Of a stretch of DNA of 64,000 nucleotides, positions 8,101 through 21,495 are shown in pieces. A model generated the notes under the pieces. That model was given only the letters and a program-made list of their open reading frames with translations, was not told the DNA's origin and did not search any database. Position numbers and translations under genes: made by a program. The DNA is from Mantis religiosa. Lineage: Eukaryota; Arthropoda; Insecta; Mantodea; Mantidae. Location of the stretch: NCBI GenBank assembly GCA_030765055.1, contig JAUKNK010001196.1:1-64000 (forward strand), written 5' to 3'. Position 1 is the first letter of the stretch, and the number at the start of each line of letters is the position of its first letter.

Positions 8101-9558
8101 CTATCTCTTAGATGGTCCTAGACTATCTCCTAGATAGTCCTAGACTATCTCCTAGATGGTCCAAGACTATCTCCTAGATAGTCCTAGACAAATCGTAGAT
8201 AGTCCTAGACTAGACCCTAGATAGTCCTAGACTATCTCCTAGATAGTCCTAGACAAATCCTAGATAGTCCTAGACTAGATCCTAGATAGTCCTAGACTAT
8301 CTCCTAGATAGTCCTAGACAATTCCTAGATAGTCCTAGACTAGACCCTAGATAGTCCTAGACTATCTCCTAGATAGTCCTAGACAAATCCTAGATAGTCC
8401 TAGACTATCTCCTAGATAGTCCTAGACTATCTCCTAGAAAGTCCTAGACTATCTCCTAGATAGTCCTAGACTATCTCCTAGATGGTCCTAGACTATCTCC
8501 TAGATAGTCCTAGACAAATCCTAGATAGTCCTACACTAGACCCTTGTAAGTCCTAGACTATCTCCTAGATAGTCCTACACAAATCCTAGATAGTTCTAGA
8601 CTAGATTCTAGATAGTCCTAGACAAATCCTAGATAGTCCTAGACTAGATCCTAGATAGTCCTAGACTATCTCCTAGATAGTCCTAGACTATATCCTAGAT
8701 AGTCCTAGACTATCTCCTAGATAGTCCTAGACTAATCCTAGATATTCCTAGACATATCCTAGATAGTCCTAGACAGTCCCGGACTATTTCCTACATAGTC
8801 CTAGACTATCTCCTAGATAATCCTAGACTATCTCCTAGATAGTCCTAGAAAAATCCTAGATGGTACTAGACTAGATCCTAGATAGTCATAGACTATCTCC
8901 TAGATAATCCTAGACTAGATCCTAGATAGTCCTTTACTATCTCCTAGATAGTCCTAGACTATCTCCTAGATAGTCCTAGACTATCTGCTAGATAGTCCTA
9001 GACAAATCCTAGATAGGCCTAGACTAGATCCTAGATAGTCCTAGACTATCTCCTAAATAGTCCTAGACTATCTCCTAGATAGTCCTAGACCAATCCTAGA
9101 TAGTCCTAGACTATCTCCGAGATAATCCTAGACTATCTCCTAGATAGTTCTGGACAAATCCTAGATTGTCCTAGACTATCTCCTAAATAGTCCTAGACAA
9201 ATCCTAGATAGTCCTAGACTAGACCCTAGATAGTCCTAGACTATCTACTAGATAGTCCTAGACAAATCCTAGATAGTCCTTGCCTAGACTCTAGATAGTC
9301 CTAGACTATCTCCTAGATAGTCCTAGACAAATCCTAGATAGTCCTAGACTATCTCCTAGATAGTCCTAGACAAATCCTAGATAGTCCTAGACTATCTCCT
9401 AGATAGTCCTAGGCAAATCCTAGATAGTCCTCGACTAGATCCTAGATAGTCCTAGACAAATCCTAGATAGACCTAGTCTAGATTCTAAATAGTCCTAGAC
9501 TATCTCCTAGATTGTCCTCGACAAATCCTAGATAGTCCTACACTAGATCCTAGATAGT
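5198..9558. repeat. Block A minisatellite, unit 2 (full length, 4361 bp)
   Basis: Best reference copy of block A. It includes four tandem perfect monomers before 7556, five after the GCTTG landmark at ~6370, and AC at 6908-6909 (a site that is TT in units 3 and 4). The segment ~8884-9447 is the one lost from unit 3. No gene is visible in these 4.4 kb. Confidence 0.96.
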
Positions 9559-10989
9559 CCTAGATGAGCTGCTAGATAAACCTAGATGAGCACCTAGATA
9601 ATCCTAGATGAGCTCCTAGATAGTCCTAGATGAGCTCCTAGATGAGCTCCTAGATAAACCTAGATGAGCTCCTAGATAGTCCTAGATGAGCTCCTAGGTA
9701 AACCTAGATGAGCTCCTAGATAGTCCTAGATGAGCTGCTAGATAAACCTAGATGAGCACCTAGATAAACCTAGATGATCTCCTAGATATTCCCAGATGAG
9801 CTCCTAGATAAACCTAGATTAGCTCCTAGATAAACCTAGATGAGCTCCTAGATAGGCCTAGATGAGCTCCTAGATAAACCTAGAAGAGCTCCCAGATATA
9901 CCTAGATGAGCCTCTATATAGTCCTAGATGAGCTACTAGATAGTCCTAGATGGGCCCCTAAATAAACCTAGATGAGCTCCTCTATAGTCCTAGATGAGCT
10001 ACCAGATAGTCCTAGATGAGCTCATAGATAAACCTAGATGAGCTCCTAGATAGTCCTAGATGAGCTCATCGATAAACCTAGGTGACCTCCTAGATAGTCC
10101 TAGATGAGCTCATAGATTAACCCAGATGAGCTCCTAGATGGTCCTATATGAGCTCCTAGATAAACCTAGATGAGCTCCTAGATAAACAGGTTAGCTCCTT
10201 GATGGTCCTAGATAGTCCAAGATGAGCTCCTAGATAAACCTAGATGATCTCCTAGATAGTCCTAGATGAGCTACTAGTTATTCCTAGATGAGCTCCTAGA
10301 TAAACCTAGATGAGCCCCTAGATAAACCTAGATGAGCTCCTAGATAAACCTAGATGAGCTCCTAGATAGTCCTAGACGAGCTTCTGGATAGTCCTAGACG
10401 AGCTCCTAGATAGTCCTAGATGAGCTCCTTGATAGTCATAGAGGAGCTCCTAGATAGTCCTAGATGAGCTCCTTGATAGTCCTAGATGAGCTCCTAGATA
10501 GTCCCAGATGAGCTCCTAGATAAAGCTAGATGAGCTCCTAGATAGTCATAGATGAGATCCTAGATAAACCTAGATGAGCTCCTAGATAAACCTAGATGAG
10601 CTCCTAGATAGTCCTTGATGAGCTCCTAGATAGTCCAAGATGAGCTCCTAGATAAGCCTAGATGAGCTCCTTGATAAACCTAGATGAGCTCCTAGATAAA
10701 CGTAGATGAGCTCCTAGATAAACCTAGATGAGCTCCTAGATAGGCCTAGATCAGCTCCTAGATAGTCCTGATGAGCTCCTAGATAAACCTAGATGAGATC
10801 CTAGACAAACCTAGATGAGTACCTAGATGAGCTCCTAGATAGTCCCAGATAAGCTCCTAGATAGTCCTAGACGAGCTCCTAGATGATCCTAGACGAGATC
10901 CTAGATAAACCTAAATGAGCTCCTAGATAAACCTAGATGATGTCCTAGATAGTCCTAGATGAGCTAGTAGATAGTCCTAGATGAGCTCA
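9559..10989. repeat. Block B minisatellite, unit 2
   Basis: 1431 bp, about 65 monomers of 22 bp. Matches unit 1 without the run-length changes seen there. Confidence 0.94.
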
Positions 10990-12040
10990 ACCAGCAACTC
11001 CTTAACAAACAAAATGTACTATATAACCGCTCCGAGAAGCTGTAATTAACTTTAAAATATATTATAAACGAACCAGCAACTCCTTAACAAACAAAACTTA
11101 CTATAGAACCGCTCCGAGAAGTTGTAATTAACATTAAAATACATTAGAAACGAACCAGCAACTCCTCAACAAACAAAACCTACTATATAACCGCTCCCAG
11201 AAATTCTAATTAACCTTAAAATACATCAACAACGCTACACAATACTCTTACGATGCTTAATATACTTTATAAACGAACCAACAACCTCTTCAGAAACAAA
11301 ACTTGCGATATAAGCGCTGCTAGAAAGTGTAATTAACCTTCAAAACACTTCTACAATCCTCTATAATCCTCTGGGGACGTTTAAAACACTTTAAATACGA
11401 TCCACAAACCTCTAATCAAGTAGCAAATTGTATAAAACCGCTTCGAAAAATTCCAAGTAACCTTAAAATGCTTCAACAAGATTTTACAATCCTCCGAGAA
11501 AGCTTAAGTTCCTTATAAAACCAAGCGAAAACCTCTATACAAACAAATAATGCCATAAAAACGCTTCCAAGAGCTCTAGGTAAACACATATTCCTTCAAA
11601 TCAGCTGCAATATACTCTGAACAAGCGTAAAATACTTAAACAACGATTCAAACATCTCTAAAGAAGCATTAAGTTATATAAAACCGTTCCGCAAATCAGT
11701 AAATTAACATAAAATAGTTTAAATCCCGTCCCAAAACACCTATATAACCTTAGAATACTTTAGAAGAAGCTTAAAATATCTTCAAACCCTTGTAAGTTGC
11801 TGTAAAGAAAGAATACGTAGCTTAAAAGCAGCATATAAAACCGACCTGGAAACTTAAATAGCTTAAAAGGCCGTCAAGACACCTCGAAAAACGGTCGAAT
11901 ACATTAAAACAGCTCCAAAATGCACTATATGAGCATTTAATTCTTATATATCGCTTCGAAAACCTTTAAATGAACATAAAAACAATCCTACAACTTGTAA
12001 AGAAGCTGAAAAATCAATAAAGACATCGAATATAAACAAA
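10990..12040. repeat. Block C-left, unit 2
   Basis: 1051 bp. Three 82-bp monomers from 10990, then the decayed part; T at the diagnostic site 11287. Confidence 0.88.
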
Positions 12041-12813
12041 GGCTGCGTAGCTACGAAGAGGCACAGAGACTGTCACAGATGCTCATTTCTTCCGTGACCC
12101 TATGATGGCTGGCTGCGAGAAGAAGGCTGTCTCTGACGTCACGAAACATGGCGCTGGTTTGTTTACATTGTGTCTCGTGCTATTTACGTGTTATTTAAGC
12201 GATATTTAAGTGTTTCCTCGCTCTGCAAGTGTTAAATCTTGTCATCGTAAGCGGTAACTGTCGTCCCCTCGCTAGTAAGAGTGCCGGTCAGTGCGTGGAG
12301 TGCGGAAATCGTTGTGTATTTGTGACTTTAACCTCTCGCGCTGGCAGACATTGGGCGGGAAGGCGTCTGCAGCACCAGGCGACAGAAATTCATTAATATT
12401 TACGCAGGTAGGCCCTCCCCAGCGGTGCTAACAATGTCGCTTGCCCGGTATGTCTTCCTATACGTCTTGCAGTGACATCGTGGTTTCTACCTACTCAAAT
12501 ATGAGAGAAATCACGATGTTTTCTGGGGACACCTATAGGGCACATTCCGGAGGAGGTGGGGGCAGAGCCCCCACCCTCCCTGCCCGAAATGGCGTTTTTT
12601 CCATGTGGAAACTATCTCCAAGCGCATGCGCACTGGCCTCTTTTCTTGCCAACGCTACCTTCAGGGAATTAAAAGTACTTCTCGCTCGAGTTTTACCCAA
12701 GTCGCCCCGCCCGCGTCGTCTGCCTAGGCTGCGTGTACCGGATCCGAATCCCTATCGATCCACGGATCTTACGGCTCCATCGTTCATTATCTTACGTACT
12801 TCTGACATGCGGG
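12041..12813. other. CpG-rich core, unit 2
   Basis: 773 bp with the same motifs as the first core (CRE 12134-12141, NRF-1-type 12622-12631). The ORF occupies 12441-12938, with its first ATG at 12450. Confidence 0.7.
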
Positions 12814-12987
12814 AAACAAAACCTGCTATACAACCGCTCCGAGAAGTTGGAATTTACATTAAAATATATTGTAAACGAACCAGCAACTCCTTAAAAAACA
12901 AATCCTGGTATATAACAACTCCGAAAAGTTTTAATTAATATTAAAATATAAAATAAACGAACCAATAACTCCTATTCCTACTCCAGC
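12814..12987. repeat. Block C-right, unit 2
   Basis: 174 bp of resumed 82-bp satellite beginning with AAACAAA. Confidence 0.85.
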
Positions 12988-13628
12988 AACTACTACTATA
13001 TATAACATTACTACTACTATATATAACAACACTACTACTATATATAACATTACTACTACTATATATAACATCACTACTACTATATATAACATTACTACTA
13101 CTATATATAACATCACTACTACTATATATAACATTACTACTACTATATATAACAATACTACTACTATATATAACATTACTACTACTATATATAACAATAC
13201 TACTACTATATATATCATTACTACTACTATATATAACAACACTACTACTATATATAACATTACTACTACTATATATAACAATACTACTACTATATATAAC
13301 TTTACTACTACTATATATAACAACACTACTACTATATATAACATTACTACTACTATATATAACAACACTACTACTATATATAACAACACTACTACTATAT
13401 ATAACAACACTACTACTATAGATAACATTACTACTACTATATATAACATTACTACTACTATATATAACAACACTACTACTATATATAACAACACTACTAC
13501 TATATATAACAACACTACTACTATATATAACATTACTAATACTATATATAACATTACTACTACTATATATAACATTACTACTACTATATATAACAACACT
13601 ACTACTATATATAACATTACTACTACTA
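12988..13628. repeat. Block D 21-bp minisatellite, unit 2
   Basis: Same 30-copy array as unit 1, including its odd monomers (ATATATATCATT, ATAACTTT, ATAGATAACATT). The open minus frame runs 13617 to 12931. Confidence 0.95.
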
Positions 13629-16600
13629 CTAGATAGTCCTAGATTATCTCCTAGATAGTCCTAGACTATCTCCTAGATAGTCCTAGACTATCTCCTAGAT
13701 AGTCCTAGACAAATCCTAGATAGTCCTAGACTATCTCCTAAATAGTCCTAGACTATCTCCTAGATAGTCCTAGACAAATCCTAGATAGTCCTAGACTATC
13801 TCCGAGATAATCCTAGACTATCTCCTAGATAGTCCTGGACAAATCCTAGATTGTCCTAGACTATCTCCTAGATAGTCCTAGACAAATCCTAGATAGTCCT
13901 AGACTAGACCCTAGATAGTCCTAGACTATCTCCTAGATAGTCCTAGACAAATCCTAGATAGTCCTAGACTAGACCCCAGATAGTCCTAGACTATCTCCTA
14001 GATAGTCCTGGACAAATCCTAGATTGTCCTAGACTATCTCCTAGATAGTCCTAGACAAATCCTAGATAGTCCTAGACTAGACCCTAGATAGTCCTAGACC
14101 ATCTCCAAGATAGTCCTAGACTATCCCTTAGATAGTCCTAGACTATCTCCTAGATAGTCCTAGACAAATCCTAGATAGGCCTAGACTAGATCCTAGATAG
14201 TCCTAGATTAGATACTAGATAGTCCTAGACAAATCTTAGATAGTCCTAGACTATCTCCTAGATAGTCCTAGACTATCTCCTAGATAGTCCTAGACTATCT
14301 CCTAGATAGTCCTAGACAAATCCTAGATAGTCCTAGACTATCTCCTAGATAGTCCTAGACTATCTCCTAGATAGTCCTAGACTATCTCCTAGATAGTCCT
14401 AGACTATCTCCTAGATAGTTCTAGACAAATCCTAGATAGTACTAGACTATCTCCTAGATAGTCCTAGACTATCTCCTAGATAGTCCTAGACTATCTCCTA
14501 GAAAGTCCTAGACTATCTCCTAGATAGTCCTAGACTATCTCCTAGATGGTCCTAGACTATCTCCTAGATAGTCCTAGACAAATCCTAGATAGTCCTACAC
14601 TAGACCCTAGTTAGTCCTAGACTATCTCCTAGATAGTCCTACACAAATCCTAGATAGTTCTAGACTAGATTCTAGATAGTCCTAGACAAATAATAGATAG
14701 TCCTAGACTAGATCCTAGATAGTCCTAGACTATCTCCTAGATAGTCCTAGACTAGATTCTAGATAGTCCTAGACTATCTCCTAGATACTCCTAGACAAAT
14801 CCTAGATGGTGCTTGACTATCTCCTAGATAGTCCTAGACTATCTCCTAGATAGTCCTAGACTATCTCCTAGATAGTCCTAGACTATCTCCTAGATAGTCC
14901 TAGACTATCTCCTAGATAGTCCTAGACAAATCCTAGATAGTCCTAGACTATCTCTTAGATAGTCCTAGACTATCTCCTAGATAGTCCTAGACTATCTCCT
15001 AGATAGTCCTAGACTATATCCTAGATAGTCATAGACGATCTCCTAGATAGTCCTAGACAAATCCTAGATAGGCCTAGACTAGATCCTAGATAGTCCTAGA
15101 CTAGATACTGGATTGTCTTAGACAAATCCTAGATAGTCCTAGACTATCTCCTAGATAGTCCTGGACTATCTCCTAGATAGTCCTAGACTATCTCCTATAT
15201 AGTCCTAGACAAATCCTAGATATTCCTAGACAAATACTAGATAGTCCTAGACTATCTCCTAGATAGTCCTAGACTATCTCCTAGATGGTCCTAGACTATC
15301 TCCTAGATAGTCCTAGACTAACTCCTAGATAGTCCTAGTTAAATCCTAGATAGTCCTAGACTAGATCCTAGATAGTCCCAGACTATCTCCTAGATAGTCC
15401 TACACAAATCCTAGATAGTCCTAGACAAATCCTAGTTAGTCCTAGACTAGATCCTAGATAGTCCTAGACTAGATCCTAGATAGTCCTAGACAAATCCTAG
15501 ATAGTCCTAGACAAATCCTAGTTAGTCCTAGACTAGATCCTAGATAGTCCTAGACTAGATCCTAGATAGTCCTTGACAAGTCCTAGATAGTGCTAGACTA
15601 TCTTCTAGATAGTCCTAGACTAGATCCTAGATAGTCCTAGACTAGATCCTAGATAGTCCTAGACTATCTCCTAGATAGTCCTAGACAAATCCTAGATAGT
15701 CCTAGACAAATCCTAGATAGTCCTAGACAAATCCTAGTTAGTCCTAGACTAGATCCTAGATAGTCCTAGATTAGATACTAGATAGTCCTAGAAAAATCCT
15801 AGATAGTCCTAGACTATCTCCTAGATAGTCCTAGACTGTCTCCTAGATAGTCCTAGACTATCTCCTAGATAGTTCTAGACAAATTCTAGATAGTACTAGA
15901 CTATCTCCTAGATAGTCCTAGACTATCTCCTAGATAGTCCTAGACTATCTCCTAGATAGTCCTAGACTATCTCCTAGATAGTCCTAGGCCAATCCTAGAT
16001 AGTACTACACTAGACCCTAGATAGTCCTAGACTATCTCCTAGATAGTCCTAGACTAGATTCTAGATAGTCCTAGACTATCTCCTTGATACTCCTAGACAA
16101 ATCCTAGATGGTCCTTGACTATCTCCTAGATAGTCCTAGACTATCTCCTAGATAGTCCTAGACTATCTCCTAGATAGTCCTAGACAAATCCTAGATAGTC
16201 CTAGACTATCTCTTAGATAGTCCTAGACTATCTCCTAGATAGTCCTAGACTATCTCCTAGATAGTCCTAGACTATATCCTAGATAGTCCTAGACGATCTC
16301 CTAGATAGTCCTAGACAAATCCTAGATAGGCCTAGACTAGATCCTAGATAGTCCTAGACTAGATACTAGATTGTCTTAGACAAATCCTAGATAGTCCTAG
16401 ACTATCTCCTAGATAGTCCTGGACTATCTCCTAGATAGTCCTAGACTATCTCCTATATAGTCCTAGACAAATCCTAGATATTCCTAGACAAATACTAGAT
16501 AGTCCTAGACTATCTCCTAGATAGTCCTAGACTATCTCTTAGATGGTCCTAGACTATCTCCTAGATAGTCCTAGACTATCTCCTAGATGGTCCAAGACTA

Positions 16601-17425
16601 TCTCCTAGATAGTCCTAGACAAATCGTAGATAGTCCTAGACTAGACCCTAGATAGTCCTAGACTATCTCCTAGATAGTCCTAGACAAATCCTAGATAGTC
16701 CTAGACTAGATCCTAGATAGTCCTAGACTATCTCCTAGATAGTCCTAGACAATTCCTAGATAGTCCTAGACTAGACCCTAGATAGTCCTAGACTATCTCC
16801 TAGATAGTCCTAGACAAATCCTAGATAGTCCTAGACTATCTCCTAGATAGTCCTAGACTATCTCCTAGAAAGTCCTAGACTATCTCCTAGATAGTCCTAG
16901 ACTATCTCCTAGATGGTCCTAGACTATCTCCTAGATAGTCCTAGACAAATCCTAGATAGTCCTACACTAGACCCTTGTAAGTCCTAGACTATCTCCTAGA
17001 TAGTCCTACACAAATCCTAGATAGTTCTAGACTAGATTCTAGATAGTCCTAGACAAATCCTAGATAGTCCTAGACTAGATCCTAGATAGTCCTAGACTAT
17101 CTCCTAGATAGTCCTAGACTATATCCTAGATAGTCCTAGACTATCTCCTAGATAGTCCTAGACTAATCCTAGATATTCCTAGACATATCCTAGATAGTCC
17201 TAGACAGTCCCGGACTATTTCCTACATAGTCCTAGACTATCTCCTAGATAATCCTAGACTATCTCCTAGATAGTCCTAGAAAAATCCTAGATGGTACTAG
17301 ACTAGATCCTAGATAGTCCTAGACAAATCCTAGATAGACCTAGTCTAGATTCTAAATAGTCCTAGACTATCTCCTAGATTGTCCTCGACAAATCCTAGAT
17401 AGTCCTACACTAGATCCTAGATAGT
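13629..17425. repeat. Block A minisatellite, unit 3 (shortened, 3797 bp)
   Basis: Lacks 564 bp relative to unit 2. The junction is near 17322, inside a repeated GACTAGATCCTAGATAGTC. Carries TT at 15339-15340, shared with unit 4 only. Confidence 0.96.
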
Positions 17426-18856
17426 CCTAGATGAGCTGCTAGATAAACCTAGATGAGCACCTAGATAATCCTAGATGAGCTCCTAGATAGTCCTAGATGA
17501 GCTCCTAGATGAGCTCCTAGATAAACCTAGATGAGCTCCTAGATAGTCCTAGATGAGCTCCTAGGTAAACCTAGATGAGCTCCTAGATAGTCCTAGATGA
17601 GCTGCTAGATAAACCTAGATGAGCACCTAGATAAACCTAGATGATCTCCTAGATATTCCCAGATGAGCTCCTAGATAAACCTAGATTAGCTCCTAGATAA
17701 ACCTAGATGAGCTCCTAGATAGGCCTAGATGAGCTCCTAGATAAACCTAGAAGAGCTCCCAGATATACCTAGATGAGCCTCTATATAGTCCTAGATGAGC
17801 TACTAGATAGTCCTAGATGGGCCCCTAAATAAACCTAGATGAGCTCCTCTATAGTCCTAGATGAGCTACCAGATAGTCCTAGATGAGCTCATAGATAAAC
17901 CTAGATGAGCTCCTAGATAGTCCTAGATGAGCTCATCGATAAACCTAGGTGACCTCCTAGATAGTCCTAGATGAGCTCATAGATTAACCCAGATGAGCTC
18001 CTAGATGGTCCTATATGAGCTCCTAGATAAACCTAGATGAGCTCCTAGATAAACAGGTTAGCTCCTTGATGGTCCTAGATAGTCCAAGATGAGCTCCTAG
18101 ATAAACCTAGATGATCTCCTAGATAGTCCTAGATGAGCTACTAGTTATTCCTAGATGAGCTCCTAGATAAACCTAGATGAGCCCCTAGATAAACCTAGAT
18201 GAGCTCCTAGATAAACCTAGATGAGCTCCTAGATAGTCCTAGACGAGCTTCTGGATAGTCCTAGACGAGCTCCTAGATAGTCCTAGATGAGCTCCTTGAT
18301 AGTCATAGAGGAGCTCCTAGATAGTCCTAGATGAGCTCCTTGATAGTCCTAGATGAGCTCCTAGATAGTCCCAGATGAGCTCCTAGATAAAGCTAGATGA
18401 GCTCCTAGATAGTCATAGATGAGATCCTAGATAAACCTAGATGAGCTCCTAGATAAACCTAGATGAGCTCCTAGATAGTCCTTGATGAGCTCCTAGATAG
18501 TCCAAGATGAGCTCCTAGATAAGCCTAGATGAGCTCCTTGATAAACCTAGATGAGCTCCTAGATAAACGTAGATGAGCTCCTAGATAAACCTAGATGAGC
18601 TCCTAGATAGGCCTAGATCAGCTCCTAGATAGTCCTGATGAGCTCCTAGATAAACCTAGATGAGATCCTAGACAAACCTAGATGAGTACCTAGATGAGCT
18701 CCTAGATAGTCCCAGATAAGCTCCTAGATAGTCCTAGACGAGCTCCTAGATGATCCTAGACGAGATCCTAGATAAACCTAAATGAGCTCCTAGATAAACC
18801 TAGATGATGTCCTAGATAGTCCTAGATGAGCTAGTAGATAGTCCTAGATGAGCTCA
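17426..18856. repeat. Block B minisatellite, unit 3
   Basis: 1431 bp, same monomer order as unit 2. Confidence 0.94.
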
Positions 18857-19907
18857 ACCAGCAACTCCTTAACAAACAAAATGTACTATATAACCGCTCC
18901 GAGAAGCTGTAATTAACTTTAAAATATATTATAAACGAACCAGCAACTCCTTAACAAACAAAACTTACTATAGAACCGCTCCGAGAAGTTGTAATTAACA
19001 TTAAAATACATTAGAAACGAACCAGCAACTCCTCAACAAACAAAACCTACTATATAACCGCTCCCAGAAATTCTAATTAACCTTAAAATACATCAACAAC
19101 GCTACACAATACTCTTACGATGCTTAATATACTTTATAAACGAACCAACAACCTCTTCAGAAACAAAACTTGCGATATAAGCGCTGCTAGAAAGTGTAAT
19201 TAACCTTCAAAACACTTCTACAATCCTCTATAATCCTCTGGGGACGTTTAAAACACTTTAAATACGATCCACAAACCTCTAATCAAGTAGCAAATTGTAT
19301 AAAACCGCTTCGAAAAATTCCAAGTAACCTTAAAATGCTTCAACAAGATTTTACAATCCTCCGAGAAAGCTTAAGTTCCTTATAAAACCAAGCGAAAACC
19401 TCTATACAAACAAATAATGCCATAAAAACGCTTCCAAGAGCTCTAGGTAAACACATATTCCTTCAAATCAGCTGCAATATACTCTGAACAAGCGTAAAAT
19501 ACTTAAACAACGATTCAAACATCTCTAAAGAAGCATTAAGTTATATAAAACCGTTCCGCAAATCAGTAAATTAACATAAAATAGTTTAAATCCCGTCCCA
19601 AAACACCTATATAACCTTAGAATACTTTAGAAGAAGCTTAAAATATCTTCAAACCCTTGTAAGTTGCTGTAAAGAAAGAATACGTAGCTTAAAAGCAGCA
19701 TATAAAACCGACCTGGAAACTTAAATAGCTTAAAAGGCCGTCAAGACACCTCGAAAAACGGTCGAATACATTAAAACAGCTCCAAAATGCACTATATGAG
19801 CATTTAATTCTTATATATCGCTTCGAAAACCTTTAAATGAACATAAAAACAATCCTACAACTTGTAAAGAAGCTGAAAAATCAATAAAGACATCGAATAT
19901 AAACAAA
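18857..19907. repeat. Block C-left, unit 3
   Basis: 1051 bp; T at the diagnostic site 19154. Confidence 0.88.
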
Positions 19908-20680
19908 GGCTGCGTAGCTACGAAGAGGCACAGAGACTGTCACAGATGCTCATTTCTTCCGTGACCCTATGATGGCTGGCTGCGAGAAGAAGGCTGTCTC
20001 TGACGTCACGAAACATGGCGCTGGTTTGTTTACATTGTGTCTCGTGCTATTTACGTGTTATTTAAGCGATATTTAAGTGTTTCCTCGCTCTGCAAGTGTT
20101 AAATCTTGTCATCGTAAGCGGTAACTGTCGTCCCCTCGCTAGTAAGAGTGCCGGTCAGTGCGTGGAGTGCGGAAATCGTTGTGTATTTGTGACTTTAACC
20201 TCTCGCGCTGGCAGACATTGGGCGGGAAGGCGTCTGCAGCACCAGGCGACAGAAATTCATTAATATTTACGCAGGTAGGCCCTCCCCAGCGGTGCTAACA
20301 ATGTCGCTTGCCCGGTATGTCTTCCTATACGTCTTGCAGTGACATCGTGGTTTCTACCTACTCAAATATGAGAGAAATCACGATGTTTTCTGGGGACACC
20401 TATAGGGCACATTCCGGAGGAGGTGGGGGCAGAGCCCCCACCCTCCCTGCCCGAAATGGCGTTTTTTCCATGTGGAAACTATCTCCAAGCGCATGCGCAC
20501 TGGCCTCTTTTCTTGCCAACGCTACCTTCAGGGAATTAAAAGTACTTCTCGCTCGAGTTTTACCCAAGTCGCCCCGCCCGCGTCGTCTGCCTAGGCTGCG
20601 TGTACCGGATCCGAATCCCTATCGATCCACGGATCTTACGGCTCCATCGTTCATTATCTTACGTACTTCTGACATGCGGG
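19908..20680. other. CpG-rich core, unit 3
   Basis: 773 bp. CRE at 20001-20008, NRF-1-type palindrome at 20489-20498, ORF 20308-20805. Confidence 0.7.
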
Positions 20681-20854
20681 AAACAAAACCTGCTATACAA
20701 CCGCTCCGAGAAGTTGGAATTTACATTAAAATATATTGTAAACGAACCAGCAACTCCTTAAAAAACAAATCCTGGTATATAACAACTCCGAAAAGTTTTA
20801 ATTAATATTAAAATATAAAATAAACGAACCAATAACTCCTATTCCTACTCCAGC
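20681..20854. repeat. Block C-right, unit 3
   Basis: 174 bp, as in unit 1. Confidence 0.85.
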
Positions 20855-21495
20855 AACTACTACTATATATAACATTACTACTACTATATATAACAACACT
20901 ACTACTATATATAACATTACTACTACTATATATAACATCACTACTACTATATATAACATTACTACTACTATATATAACATCACTACTACTATATATAACA
21001 TTACTACTACTATATATAACAATACTACTACTATATATAACATTACTACTACTATATATAACAATACTACTACTATATATATCATTACTACTACTATATA
21101 TAACAACACTACTACTATATATAACATTACTACTACTATATATAACAATACTACTACTATATATAACTTTACTACTACTATATATAACAACACTACTACT
21201 ATATATAACATTACTACTACTATATATAACAACACTACTACTATATATAACAACACTACTACTATATATAACAACACTACTACTATAGATAACATTACTA
21301 CTACTATATATAACATTACTACTACTATATATAACAACACTACTACTATATATAACAACACTACTACTATATATAACAACACTACTACTATATATAACAT
21401 TACTAATACTATATATAACATTACTACTACTATATATAACATTACTACTACTATATATAACAACACTACTACTATATATAACATTACTACTACTA
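20855..21495. repeat. Block D 21-bp minisatellite, unit 3
   Basis: 30 repeats; open minus frame 21484 to 20798. Confidence 0.95.

Noticed and set aside
5198..9558. Telomeric repeat array
   Set aside because: CCTAGA-containing monomers differ from TTAGG/CCTAA and TTAGGG/CCCTAA repeats, and the order is a 22-bp minisatellite interrupted by other blocks every 8.4 kb.
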